NCBI RefSeq assembly: GCF_003024515.2
Contig: NZ_PYIX02000015.1
Span: 1-64,000, forward strand
DNA length: 64,000 nucleotides
Origin: Acinetobacter sichuanensis
GTDB taxonomy: Bacteria; Pseudomonadota; Gammaproteobacteria; Pseudomonadales; Moraxellaceae
Direction of reading: 5' to 3'
Shown: piece after piece, positions 41,816 to 51,238 of the stretch
How the letters are laid out: the number at the start of each line of letters is the position of its first letter
Numbering within the stretch: the first letter of the stretch is position 1
The notes under the pieces: generated by a model
What the model saw: only the letters and a program-made list of their open reading frames with translations
Database searches by the model: none
What the model was told of the DNA's origin: nothing
Program-made: the position numbers and the translations under genes

Positions 41816-44791
41816 ATGATGAAAAAAAATTTACTTTGCTGCTGTATCCTCAGCCTTATGCCTATTTCTATGTCGACGTATAGTCAAGACATCCTTACAC
41901 AGTCACCAACAATAAATACACCTGTAGAAATCATTACTGCTCCTATTCGTATTGAAACAGCGAAAGATGATGTTGCGATTCAACTTAAAAGCGTAAAAAC
42001 CCAAGTTGAGATCATCAATGGTTTAGCTGAAACCACTTTAGAAATGCAGTTATATAATCCAAACCAACGCCAACTTGAAGGAACTTTAGAATTTCCTTTA
42101 CAAGAAGGACAGCAAATTACAGCTCTGGCTTTGGACATCAATGGTGAAATGCGTGATGCAGTCCCTGTTCCTAAAGCCAAAGGTCAGCAAGTGTTTGAAG
42201 CAATTGAACGCCGTAATATAGACCCTGCTCTACTTGAACAAACGCAAGGAAATAATTTTAAACTTCGTGTCTATCCAATTCCTGCACAAGGCACACGCAC
42301 AGTACGTATTCGTTATCAAGAAACACTGAGCCAAAATGCGCAAGGAAAACTGTATCGCCTCCCTTTACAATTTGCCAATACAGTCAGTCATTATGAGTTG
42401 ACGATTTTAGGCAAAGGACTTGAAGCAGCACCTCAAAGTCAGCAGCTTAGTTTTAAACCCAAAGCAGACAACACCTATATTGCTGAATTAAAAAATCCAA
42501 AATTCAATCAATTCAAATATATTGATGTCAGTATACCTGCCCCTAAAAATGCACAAATTTTCACACAACATTTAAATAATGCTGATTATTTTTATGCAGA
42601 AATTCCAGTGGTTGAATTTACTCAAAAACGTCAACTTCCACAGCATATTGGTATCTTGTGGGATGCTTCTTTATCTGCTCAACAACGTGACTTACAAAGT
42701 GAACTTGCTTTATTAGAAAGCTACTTTCAACACGTACAAAATGCAGATATTGAGTTAACTTTATTACGTCAGCGAGCTTCAACGCCTATTCGTTTTAAAG
42801 TTCAAAATGGCGACTGGCATGAGCTTAAAAAATATTTACAAAACATCGTATATGATGGTGCAACCAATCTTTCAGATTGGAAAAATAACAATACAATTCA
42901 AGAATATTTGTTGTTCAGTGATGCTTTAGAAAATTATGGCACTCAAACAGCCCCTCAACTCAAAGCTCAGCAACGCTTATATAGCATTCAAGCCAATGCT
43001 AATCTTCTCAACCATCAAACACTTCGCCAACTTGCTGAAAAAAATCATGGGCAATATCTTCATTGGAGTACACCTGAAGAGTTTAAACAAGCACAATACA
43101 ATTTGATCCATGACCGTAGTCGTTTACTTGAAGTACAAGGAAATGGTGTAAGTGATCTACACATTCCATCTTATTTCCCTGAAAATGGCATTGTTCGTGT
43201 ATTTGGTCGCTACACTCCTCTCATTGGAGAGCAAGCTCAACTGCAACTCAAATTACAAAATGGTCGTCAAGTTCAAGAAACTCGCTTAGCATTTAAAAAT
43301 GCGTCATCAAGCCAACAAATTGCGGCACTTTGGGCAAAAGAAAAAATTGCTGAACTTTTAACTCAACCCACATTAAATGAACAAAAAATTCAAGCTTTAG
43401 GTCAACAATTTAATATTGTGACACCGAATACCTCATTGATTGTACTCGAAAATATAAGCGATTATATTCAATATGATATTCAACCACCAACGAGTCTAAA
43501 AGCTGAGTTTGATCAAGCCATTCAGCAAAAAAAAGAGAGTTTGCAACAAAAGCAACAACATGCCCTGACAGAAAGCATTCAAGCCTACCAAGAACATCAA
43601 GAATGGTGGGAAACTGATTTTCCTAAGACAAAGTTAAAAAAACCACTCTTTAGGCGAGCTGAGAGTCAGAATAATGCGCCTGTGGTTGAAGTCGCTCCTG
43701 TTGAACCGTTCGTTGACTCACCTCCACAGCCTGCACCACCCGCGCCCGAACCTGTAACTGCAACTGTAACAACAGAATCAAGAGCAATTGCGGCGGCAGA
43801 TGCTTTAGAGCAGCACCAAGCTCAACAAAGCCAAAAAGTGGAAGAGAAAAGAGTCACACAAAATAATATTACAATTGAAATTCAACCGTGGAAAGACGAT
43901 GCACCTTATGTGGCTCGTTTAGAAAAAGCATCCAAACAAAACGCTTATCAAATTTATCTAGATGAACGTGCAAATCACTTAAATAATCCTTCATTTTATT
44001 TAACTGTAGCAGATCTATTACAGCAAAAAGGACTCAACCAAGAAGCGATTCAAGTCGTTTCTAATTTGGCAGAATTAAATTTAGAAAATCGTCATGTATT
44101 GCGTTTATTAGGACAACAATTGATGTTGTTCAAACAATATAATGATGCGATTGCCATTTACCAAAAAGTCCTAAAAATGGCAGAAGAAGAACCGCAGTCT
44201 TGGCGTGATTTGGCTTTAGCTTATGCTGAAAATAAACAATATGATGATGCGATTCGCACACTCTATCATGTAGTTAGCCACCCTTGGGATGGACGTTTTG
44301 GTGGGATTCATCTTATTGCTACAGATGAGCTGAATAACCTCATTCTCAAAGCACCGCAAAGCCCTGCGATTAAAGATATTGATCCTCAACTGATTCGAAA
44401 TTTACCTGTAGGCATTCGCGTTGTTTTAACATGGGACAGTGATAACTCAGATATGGATCTTTGGGTAATTGATCCAAATAATGAAAAAACGTTTTATTCA
44501 AATCCACTTAGTGCGCAAGGTGGTAAAATTTCCGATGATTTTACAGGTGGTTACGGTCCTGAAGTGTTTTGGCTAAAACAACCAATGAAAGGTGAATATA
44601 CCATCAAGGCGCATTATTATGGAGATCACCAACAAATTGTCACAGGACCAACAACTGCATTTGTGCGCTTAATTCGCCATTGGGGTACACCACAACAAAG
44701 TGAGCATATTTTACGAGTCAAAATGACCAAAGATCGTTTAGAAACCGATAATGATGAAGCGGTATTGATTGGTAAATTTAAGGTCAATTAA
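41816..44791 (+). CDS. VIT-vWA-TPR-DUF2135 exported protein
   Basis: A 991-residue protein with four parts: a signal peptide (MMKKNLLCCCILSL...), a VIT domain (about 50-180: LYNPNQRQLEGTLEFPL, ALDINGEMRDAVPVPK, YPIPAQGTRTVRIRYQE), a vWA domain from about 273 with the MIDAS start WDASLSAQ (DxSxS at 283-287), a proline-rich hinge (PPQPAPPAPEP near 640), TPR-like helices (about 720-840) and a C-terminal DUF2135 domain (GIRVVLTWDSDNSDMDLWVIDPNNE to WGTPQQSEHILRV). It is probably surface-exposed or periplasmic and adhesive or complex-forming. The ATG at 41819 is an alternative start. It is monocistronic with a terminator at 44815. Confidence 0.88.
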   Translation: MMKKNLLCCCILSLMPISMSTYSQDILTQSPTINTPVEIITAPIRIETAKDDVAIQLKSVKTQVEIINGLAETTLEMQLYNPNQRQLEGTLEFPLQEGQQITALALDINGEMRDAVPVPKAKGQQVFEAIERRNIDPALLEQTQGNNFKLRVYPIPAQGTRTVRIRYQETLSQNAQGKLYRLPLQFANTVSHYELTILGKGLEAAPQSQQLSFKPKADNTYIAELKNPKFNQFKYIDVSIPAPKNAQIFTQHLNNADYFYAEIPVVEFTQKRQLPQHIGILWDASLSAQQRDLQSELALLESYFQHVQNADIELTLLRQRASTPIRFKVQNGDWHELKKYLQNIVYDGATNLSDWKNNNTIQEYLLFSDALENYGTQTAPQLKAQQRLYSIQANANLLNHQTLRQLAEKNHGQYLHWSTPEEFKQAQYNLIHDRSRLLEVQGNGVSDLHIPSYFPENGIVRVFGRYTPLIGEQAQLQLKLQNGRQVQETRLAFKNASSSQQIAALWAKEKIAELLTQPTLNEQKIQALGQQFNIVTPNTSLIVLENISDYIQYDIQPPTSLKAEFDQAIQQKKESLQQKQQHALTESIQAYQEHQEWWETDFPKTKLKKPLFRRAESQNNAPVVEVAPVEPFVDSPPQPAPPAPEPVTATVTTESRAIAAADALEQHQAQQSQKVEEKRVTQNNITIEIQPWKDDAPYVARLEKASKQNAYQIYLDERANHLNNPSFYLTVADLLQQKGLNQEAIQVVSNLAELNLENRHVLRLLGQQLMLFKQYNDAIAIYQKVLKMAEEEPQSWRDLALAYAENKQYDDAIRTLYHVVSHPWDGRFGGIHLIATDELNNLILKAPQSPAIKDIDPQLIRNLPVGIRVVLTWDSDNSDMDLWVIDPNNEKTFYSNPLSAQGGKISDDFTGGYGPEVFWLKQPMKGEYTIKAHYYGDHQQIVTGPTTAFVRLIRHWGTPQQSEHILRVKMTKDRLETDNDEAVLIGKFKVN

Positions 44792-44814
44792 GAAGAAATT
44801 ATGAAGCTTTTCAT

Positions 44815-44849
44815 CCATCCAAAGTGACTTAATTTTGGATGGTTTTTTT
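44815..44849 (+). terminator. terminator after the VIT-vWA gene
   Basis: Stem CCATCCAAA / TTTTGGATGG with a short loop is followed by a T run (GTTTTTTTAA). The rest of the 44792-45089 gap is AT-rich, with no gene seen. Confidence 0.8.
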
Positions 44850-45095
44850 AATATTATTTTTTAGTGTTAAATAAAAACCACATGTAAACAACATGTTAAA
44901 AATAACAAACAGGCATAACACTTTTGTTCGTTTTGTCATCAGAATGATATATATACTCACATTACAACACAAAATTTAAAGAAAACACGACCTACAACTA
45001 TTTACTTTATATTTTTATACCACTTATGATGAAAGCACGTTGAAAACTAAAAAATTTCTTTCAGGAAGAAATAGATTAAAAAAGGTTTTGTGTTA

Positions 45096-45893
45096 ATGAA
45101 AAAAATCCTACTCTCTACATTACTCAGCTTCTCATGTGCAACTGTTTTTGCAGCTCCACAGCAAGCGCCTATCGACCCTAAGTTTGCAAAAGTTGAACAA
45201 CTGATTGAGAAAAAAGACTTTAATGCTGCTTATAAAGAACTCGAAAGTCTTTCAAAAGCAGGCGATGCTCAAGCTTTATATAATTTAGCATTTCTAACAC
45301 AAGCAGGAAAAGGCACAACCAAAGACGATAAAAAAGCCATTTCGTATTATCAACAATCTTCAGATAAAGGCTATTCTGTTGCAAGTTATGCACTTGCTAA
45401 AGCGTATCAAACAGGTGAGTTAGGGGTTAAACAGGACTTAGTCAAAGCGCGCCAATATTTAGAAAAATCATCGCAACAAGGTTTTGCTGATGCGACTGTA
45501 GAATATGCTGTATTGCTATTTTCAGAAGATAAAGCTGCATCTGATAAATTAGCATTACAAAAACTTGATCCGCTGATTAAAAGTGGTAATTTACAAGCCA
45601 TTCATGCCAAAGCTTTATATGACATGACACAAGGTTTTAAATCAAAACGCATTGAACTGGTACAACAAGGGGTAAAATCAATTCAAGGTTTAGCACAAAA
45701 AGGCTATCTCCCTGCATTATTGGCACTTGCAAATATGATGGTTAAAGGCGAAATTATTGAACAAAACCTACCTGAAGCAAAAAGAATTTATGAAGCTTTG
45801 GCGAAACAAAATATCCCAAATGCCAAAGAAGCAATCGAATCTATTAATAAAATAATGGCAGAACAAGCTAAAAAACCTGCTGCAAAAAAATAA
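45096..45893 (+). CDS. exported Sel1-repeat (TPR-like) protein
   Basis: A 265-residue protein with a signal peptide (ATVFAA) and four or more Sel1-like repeats: DAQALYNLAFLTQAGKGTTKDDKKAISYYQQSSDKG, YSVASYALAKAYQTGELGVKQDLVKARQYLEKSSQQG, and LPALLALANMMVKGEIIEQNLPEAKRIYEALAKQN. Sel1 solenoids are protein-interaction scaffolds. The ATG at 45096 is preferred to a GTG two codons upstream. The gene has its own terminator; the partner is unknown. Confidence 0.82.
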   Translation: MKKILLSTLLSFSCATVFAAPQQAPIDPKFAKVEQLIEKKDFNAAYKELESLSKAGDAQALYNLAFLTQAGKGTTKDDKKAISYYQQSSDKGYSVASYALAKAYQTGELGVKQDLVKARQYLEKSSQQGFADATVEYAVLLFSEDKAASDKLALQKLDPLIKSGNLQAIHAKALYDMTQGFKSKRIELVQQGVKSIQGLAQKGYLPALLALANMMVKGEIIEQNLPEAKRIYEALAKQNIPNAKEAIESINKIMAEQAKKPAAKK

Positions 45894-45917
45894 GCGATTT
45901 TTTAATCTCGTCGAAGT

Positions 45918-45945
45918 GGTGGCATATGCTGCCACTTTTTTTATT
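45918..45945 (+). terminator. terminator after the Sel1-repeat gene
   Basis: Stem GTGGCA / TGCCAC around a five-base loop, followed by T7 and another T-rich stretch. Confidence 0.8.
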
Positions 45946-45980
45946 TTTATAAAAATTAGCTTTTTCATCAAACTGATAGT

Positions 45981-45990
45981 TACCCCCTAC
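45981..45990. promoter_or_regulatory. 10-mer shared by the prs-nadV and nrtR upstream regions
   Basis: TACCCCCTAC is 110 bp upstream of prs. The identical decamer lies about 50 bp upstream of nrtR (48658-48667). It could belong to an NrtR-type control site, but no inverted partner of it is seen and the regulator has not been shown to bind it. Confidence 0.35.
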
Positions 45991-46099
45991 TTTCTCTTAG
46001 AACACATCGTTATTTTTTGTAAACTCATCTTGATAAATATATTGTCTTTATGACACTATATATGTATTGGCAGTTAGCCACTAAAAAGAGATATACACC

Positions 46100-47005
46100 A
46101 TGTCTATCCAACTCAAAGATGTAAATAACAATATTATTGAAGTACAAAACCTGCAATTTTCAGGTGGTGAACGCCATATTCAAATTGCCGCAGCGGATTT
46201 AACCCAACTGGCAGGTCTTGTTCAGGTACAGGCAAAACTCAACAACAGTCAGGATGTGATGGATTATCTATTGCTAGAAAATGTTTTGCTGAATCAAGGT
46301 TTAAGTATTGCATTGGAAATTCCTTATTTTCCTTATGCCCGTCAGGATCGGGTCTGTGCAACAGGTCAGGCATTTTCCCTAGACGTCATGAGTAAACTTT
46401 TAAATATCAATGCTGAACAGTTTCCTCAGCAACGTCAGTCCATCACCGTCTGGGATGCACATAGCTGTGTGACTGAAAAATTATTACATGAAAATACGCA
46501 TTTTTTAGAGATTAAAAATGTGCAACCGAGTGACATTATTTTACAAAGCATCGAATTAACAGAGATTTTAAAAGCTGAAAATGCAGTATTGATTTGCCCT
46601 GATGCAGGTGCAAGACAACGCAGCAAAAACATTGCCAAAGCGATCAATGCCTTAAGACAACAACCGATTGAGGTGATTTATTGCGACAAAAAGCGTAATC
46701 CCGAAACGGGAAAAATCATGAATTCACATGTCAATGCAACCGATTTGCGTGGCAAAGTTGCGGTCATTACCGACGACATCTGTGATGGTGGCGCAACCTT
46801 TAAAGGCATTGCGGAAGAACTGAAAAAACTGAATTGTGAACATGTAGTGCTTTATGTCACCCACGGCATTTTCAGCAAAGGTTTTGAGGTTTTTACAGGA
46901 TTGGTCGATCAGATTTTTACTACTGACAGTTTTGCTCAGACTGAGCATGACAATCTGACCGTCATCAACTTTAGTGCAAATGCATGCTTAAATTTTGGAG
47001 AATAA
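46100..47005 (+). CDS. prs: ribose-phosphate pyrophosphokinase (NAD salvage copy)
   Basis: Makes PRPP from ribose 5-phosphate and ATP; PRPP is the co-substrate of the next enzyme. The 301-residue protein is shorter than the housekeeping Prs (about 315). Family motifs: YFPYARQDR near residue 76, VCPDAGARQRSKNIAKAI and the PRPP loop ITDDICDGGATFKGI near 225. Pairing with nadV, two bases apart, shows a dedicated copy for NAD synthesis, as in other nadV operons. A housekeeping copy is expected elsewhere in the genome. Confidence 0.87.
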   Translation: MSIQLKDVNNNIIEVQNLQFSGGERHIQIAAADLTQLAGLVQVQAKLNNSQDVMDYLLLENVLLNQGLSIALEIPYFPYARQDRVCATGQAFSLDVMSKLLNINAEQFPQQRQSITVWDAHSCVTEKLLHENTHFLEIKNVQPSDIILQSIELTEILKAENAVLICPDAGARQRSKNIAKAINALRQQPIEVIYCDKKRNPETGKIMNSHVNATDLRGKVAVITDDICDGGATFKGIAEELKKLNCEHVVLYVTHGIFSKGFEVFTGLVDQIFTTDSFAQTEHDNLTVINFSANACLNFGE

Positions 47006-47007
47006 CA

Positions 47008-48504
47008 ATGAGCTTAAAAATAAATCCACTGAATGCCATCGACTTTTATAAAGCAGATCACAGACGCCAATACCCTGTGGGCACTGAATATGTTTATGCC
47101 AACTTTACGCCACGCTCGGCGAAATTGGCAAAAATGTTGCCTGATTTTGATGACAAAGTTGTCTTCTTTGGTTTACAGGGTTTTATCAAACACTTTTTGA
47201 TCGAAACATGGAATGAAGGCTTTTTTCAGCAAGATAAAAACAAAGTGGTTAACGCCTATAAACGCCGTATGGACAATGCTTTGGGTGATGGTGCGATTCC
47301 TGTTGACCACATTGAAGCTTTACACGATTTAGGTTATTTGCCTATTCTCATCAAAGCCTTAGATGAAGGCAGCCGTGTCAATATGCGTGTACCTGTGTTG
47401 ACGATTATCAATACTTTGCCTGATTTTTTTTGGCTGACCAATTATTTGGAAACGGTGTTAAGTGCTGAACTTTGGAAAAGCTGTACTACTGCAAGCATTG
47501 CTTTTGAATACAAACGCTTACTGACAGACAATGCCAATAAAACAGGTGCACCACTCGATTTTGTGCCTGTACAAGGACATGATTTTAGTAGTCGTGGTAT
47601 GAGTGGTATTTATGATGCCACCCAAAATGGCGTGGGTCACCTGACGAGCTTTATTGGCACAGATGCGGTGTCTGCGATTGATTTTGCTGAGGAATATTAC
47701 AATGCCGAAGGGGTTATTGGTGTTTCTGTTCCCGCAACCGAACACAGCGTGATGTGTATGGGCAGCGAGGACAATGAAATTGATACTTTCCGCCGATTAA
47801 TCACTGAACTTTATCCTTCAGGCGTGGTTAGCATTGTGTCGGATACTTGGGACTTTTGGCGAGTCATCACAGAATTTACGGTTGAACTCAAAGCTGAAAT
47901 TTTAGCGCGTCAGCCAAATGCAATGGGATTGGCGAAATTGGTGTTCCGTCCTGATTCAGGCGATCCTGTAAAAATCATTTGTGGTGACCCTGATGCTGAA
48001 GTTGGCAGTCCTGCCTACAAAGGTGCTGTGGAATGTTTATGGGAAATCTTTGGTGGCACAACAACGGATAAAGGCTATAAAGTTTTAAATGAACGTGTGG
48101 GTTTGATTTATGGTGACTCGATCACTTTGGAGCGAGCAGCCAACATTCTCAAGCAACTAGAAGCTAAAGGTTTTGCGTCAAATAATTTAGTGTTTGGGAT
48201 CGGTAGTTATACTTATAATTACATGACTCGTGACACTTTTGGTTTTGCGGTCAAAGCCACTTGGGGACAGGTCAATGGCGTTGCTCGGGAGTTGTTTAAA
48301 GACCCGATTACTGACTCAGGGATTAAAAAATCGGCAAAAGGTTTACTGCGTGTTGAAAAATCGGTAAATGGTTTTGAGTTGTTTGATCAGCAATCTGCCG
48401 AGCAAGAGCAACAAGGCGAATTAAAAACAGTGTTTGAAAATGGTCAGTTGATTCGTGAATGCAGTTTGGATGAGATTCGGGAGCGATTGGCGAATGAATT
48501 GTAA
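47008..48504 (+). CDS. nadV: nicotinamide phosphoribosyltransferase (NAMPT-like)
   Basis: Joins nicotinamide with PRPP to make nicotinamide mononucleotide in one step. The 498-residue protein belongs to the NAMPT family: INAIDFYKADHRRQYPVGTEYVYANFTPRSAK at the start, GHDFSSRGMSG near 190, PATEHSVMC near 240, and VFRPDSGDPVKI near 310, which carry substrate-binding residues. The start at 47008 is clear: GGAG seven bases before it lies inside the end of prs. A longer frame from 46984 would overlap prs. This route bypasses the deamidation pathway. Confidence 0.92.
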   Translation: MSLKINPLNAIDFYKADHRRQYPVGTEYVYANFTPRSAKLAKMLPDFDDKVVFFGLQGFIKHFLIETWNEGFFQQDKNKVVNAYKRRMDNALGDGAIPVDHIEALHDLGYLPILIKALDEGSRVNMRVPVLTIINTLPDFFWLTNYLETVLSAELWKSCTTASIAFEYKRLLTDNANKTGAPLDFVPVQGHDFSSRGMSGIYDATQNGVGHLTSFIGTDAVSAIDFAEEYYNAEGVIGVSVPATEHSVMCMGSEDNEIDTFRRLITELYPSGVVSIVSDTWDFWRVITEFTVELKAEILARQPNAMGLAKLVFRPDSGDPVKIICGDPDAEVGSPAYKGAVECLWEIFGGTTTDKGYKVLNERVGLIYGDSITLERAANILKQLEAKGFASNNLVFGIGSYTYNYMTRDTFGFAVKATWGQVNGVARELFKDPITDSGIKKSAKGLLRVEKSVNGFELFDQQSAEQEQQGELKTVFENGQLIRECSLDEIRERLANEL

Positions 48505-48657
48505 ATTGTAAAATCATCATCGAAAAATGATCCTTAAAATCTAACTTTAGGTTTCAAGGATCAACCATTGCAATACTGCAATTAATAGTCGTTGATTCAA
48601 ATTTCATCATCATAAATCCTCGATTGCAGTCAAACAAATTTGAAAACACTTGGCGAA

Positions 48658-48667
48658 TACCCCCTAC
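48658..48667. promoter_or_regulatory. second copy of the shared 10-mer, upstream of nrtR
   Basis: TACCCCCTAC, identical to the site at 45981-45990. It lies about 50 bp before the nrtR start codon. Confidence 0.35.
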
Positions 48668-48718
48668 CCTGTAATAATCCGAATACTCATCCACGTTTAA
48701 AATAAAGCGAGCCATACC

Positions 48719-49474
48719 GTGACGTTTACATCTGAACAGGAATTTTTATCCAACTACAATAAAAAAGACTTTGATGCACCTTTGTTCACAGTGGATATGG
48801 CGATTTTTTCTGTTGATGCAGGGCAACTGCAAGTGTTACTGATCAAACGTTCTAATTTTCCTCAAAAAGATCAATGGGCTTTGCCGGGTGGTTTTGTCGA
48901 TTTATCGAAAGATACTGACTTGATGGCTTCTGCTCATCGTAAATTGGTGGAAAAAACAGGACTCAAGTCACCACATTTGGAACAGGTCGGGACTGTAGGC
49001 AATGCCACACGTGACCCACGAGGTTGGGCAGTCACTTCTTTGTATTTTGCCCTGATTGACTTCAAAGCGTTTCAACGCATTGCCACTGAGCAGACTGAAT
49101 ACAGTGAGTGGTTTTCTATTGCCGATGCCAAAAAATTGGATTTAGCCTTTGATCATTTACAACTTTTGGATATGGCGGTGGAGCGTCTCAGCAGTAAAGC
49201 CCGTTATACTGCGCTGCCTGCGAGTTTAATGCCTGAACTCTTTACCCTGACTGAATTACAGCAGATTTATGAAATCATTTTAGGGCAAAGTTTAGAGAAG
49301 AAATCGTTTAGACGTCGCATGATTGAAGCAGGTGCAGTTGAGGAAACGGATCAATCCAAAATTGCAGGTAAACGCCCTGCGCAGTTATACAAATATGCTT
49401 TGGACAGTTTTGATTTTCATTTTCCACGCATTTTAGAATATCCACGTCAGCCTGTCGATCAGAGTGAAAATTAA
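48719..49474 (+). CDS. nrtR: NrtR, NAD-responsive transcriptional regulator of the Nudix family
   Basis: A 251-residue regulator with a Nudix domain (1-150) used as a sensor and a winged helix C terminus (about 160-240). The Nudix box is degenerate: GGFVDLSKDTDLM...HRKLVEKTGL, where catalytic acids have been lost (RK and EK replace RE and EE), as in NrtR proteins that bind ADP-ribose without strong hydrolysis. The start is a GTG at 48719. It lies next to prs-nadV on the same strand and probably represses them; this is inferred from the known role of the family. Confidence 0.88.
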   Translation: MTFTSEQEFLSNYNKKDFDAPLFTVDMAIFSVDAGQLQVLLIKRSNFPQKDQWALPGGFVDLSKDTDLMASAHRKLVEKTGLKSPHLEQVGTVGNATRDPRGWAVTSLYFALIDFKAFQRIATEQTEYSEWFSIADAKKLDLAFDHLQLLDMAVERLSSKARYTALPASLMPELFTLTELQQIYEIILGQSLEKKSFRRRMIEAGAVEETDQSKIAGKRPAQLYKYALDSFDFHFPRILEYPRQPVDQSEN

Positions 49475-49613
49475 ATAAAAGATGCAAAATGCCCAATGCT
49501 GTGCTGTACTAAAACTCTAGATCGTTTGATTTGATCACGTATTTGTAAAATTAGGATACAAGATTACTCGCGCGATCTATGCAACAACTCAGCATAAAAG
49601 GACATCATGCGCC

Positions 49614-50183
49614 ATGAAAAACTATAAATTGCTGTACTTCATTCCGATCTGTTTAATCTTGCCTGCCTGTATTGACCTCAGGATTGGCGGGGAAAATTCA
49701 ATTCCACAGGATCCCTATTACATTACCACCACGCCAATGATCATTAAAAATATCCAAATCCCCGTTGGCACAAAATTGACTTATGGCAATCAAAAATTTA
49801 AAACACTGCAACAAAATAAAATCATGCCTGAATCCAAACTGACAGATATTGAGTTTCCTGAAAATGCGAACATCACTTGGGGTGGCGTTCCGATCACACA
49901 AATCCATCAATTTTTTAATACTGAAATGCGGGGATACACCGTATATCCCGACTTTCAAAAAATGGATGTCAAAAATCAGAGTAATTTTTCCAAACGTTGG
50001 CAAAGTTGTGGCGATGGAATTGGGATTACCATCCGAAATACACAAGATTGGTCATTTAATAAAAATAATATTATAGATGTAGAGAGTTGTAGTGTGCTTT
50101 ATCAAAGATATTTTAAAGATAATGCAGAGCAACAACAATTTCTTGATCAGCTCTATCATGAGTTAAAGCAAGTTCAGCCTTGA
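49614..50183 (+). CDS. lipoprotein, unknown family
   Basis: 189 residues. The signal peptide ends in the lipobox LPAC (about residue 19). The mature protein has a pattern of beta strands (TPMIIKNIQIPVGTKLTYGNQKF, ANITWGGVPITQIHQFF) and two Cys (QSCGDG, ESCSVL). AAGGA lies upstream. The start of an accessory patch of unknown genes. Confidence 0.65.
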   Translation: MKNYKLLYFIPICLILPACIDLRIGGENSIPQDPYYITTTPMIIKNIQIPVGTKLTYGNQKFKTLQQNKIMPESKLTDIEFPENANITWGGVPITQIHQFFNTEMRGYTVYPDFQKMDVKNQSNFSKRWQSCGDGIGITIRNTQDWSFNKNNIIDVESCSVLYQRYFKDNAEQQQFLDQLYHELKQVQP

Positions 50184-50193
50184 GATGATTTAA

Positions 50194-50814
50194 ATGAAGT
50201 TCGAAGTTGACAATTTTACACAGGCATTTCCAAGCTCCTTAATATCAGACACTGAAAAAATCGTGTCTTATTTGCAAAATAAAAGGCATGCATTTTATTC
50301 CAATCATAGTTTTCAAATTTTATTGCAACAGGAAACCATTCAAATTCCTGTCCGTACTTATTTAAATGTGCCTGCAAATAAGCAATTCAGTAACTTCCCT
50401 CTAACTCAACAACAAATGCTGCGTTGCATTTACACCCGACATCATGATGGATTCATTCGACAGTCTATGTTGCAGGCGTTATTGGAACATCCATTGGACT
50501 ATTTTGTTTTCCCATATTTATTTCAGTTGATGGGAGAATATGTTGTAGAAATTTTAGAGATCATTGAGCCTCATTTAAATCAAAGCAACCAAAAACTACT
50601 GATTCAGTTTATTTCAGAAAATTCTCGTTATTTTCGGACGATTGAAAGCCGAATTGTCAGTTATTGGAATGAGTACTATCGCTTACAATATCCTGATTTT
50701 AAAGATTATGTAGGCTATAGAATTTTATTTAAGCTTAAAAATCTCGTTCAAAATAATGGTCATGATTCAAACAAAATGCACCAATTAAATACTGATCAGG
50801 CTGAGCATCTTTAG
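50194..50814 (+). CDS. hypothetical protein
   Basis: 206 residues, soluble, helical in the second half (HPLDYFVFPYLFQLMGEYVVEILEIIEPHL). No family is recognised. Ten bases after the lipoprotein gene, so probably cotranscribed. Its last 80 bases overlap, on the opposite strand, the 3' end of the next minus-strand gene. Confidence 0.6.
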   Translation: MKFEVDNFTQAFPSSLISDTEKIVSYLQNKRHAFYSNHSFQILLQQETIQIPVRTYLNVPANKQFSNFPLTQQQMLRCIYTRHHDGFIRQSMLQALLEHPLDYFVFPYLFQLMGEYVVEILEIIEPHLNQSNQKLLIQFISENSRYFRTIESRIVSYWNEYYRLQYPDFKDYVGYRILFKLKNLVQNNGHDSNKMHQLNTDQAEHL

Positions 50815-51238
50815 CATCATATTCAGGTGAAAAATATAAAACCATCTGACTTTTACTGATTTTAATTGCGACATTTTTTAACTTTAGATCATGTTTAACT
50901 AAATAGTTTACGCATTCCCTATTTAAAATTTTCAAGAACTTACTTAAGGTCATTCTTTTATATTTTTTTAAAATCCAAGGCTGAATCTTTAAACTTTGGC
51001 TGAGTTTAAAGCCATGAAAACCATCGCAATAAATTTGAAAAAGTTGCTTTTCTAAAAAATAAAATTCAATTGTACCAAAACGCCAAATCTCGATTTGATT
51101 TCCCATATCTCCTTGATCATCAGGGTCTGCAAAATTATGCAATAACCATTCTTGTGTTTGCCCAAGCTCTACAAAATCGAATTTCCCATTTAAAATAAAG
51201 TCTTTTAAATCAATGTCTATTTTATAATTGAGTTTCAT
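50735..51238 (-). CDS. hypothetical protein
   Basis: 167 residues, soluble. The segment WRFGTIEFYFLEKQLFQIYCDGF looks like two beta strands of the kind seen in SMI1/immunity-like proteins, but that is not enough for a family call. The start codon directly follows the stop of the upstream minus-strand gene (TAA-ATG), so they are coupled. Confidence 0.6.
   Translation of the reverse strand: MKLNYKIDIDLKDFILNGKFDFVELGQTQEWLLHNFADPDDQGDMGNQIEIWRFGTIEFYFLEKQLFQIYCDGFHGFKLSQSLKIQPWILKKYKRMTLSKFLKILNRECVNYLVKHDLKLKNVAIKISKSQMVLYFSPEYDAKDAQPDQYLIGAFCLNHDHYFERDF

Noticed and set aside
48528..48563. TGATCCTT / AAGGATCA inverted repeat after nadV
   Set aside because: The loop is 20 bases and there is no T run; no regulator links it to a function.
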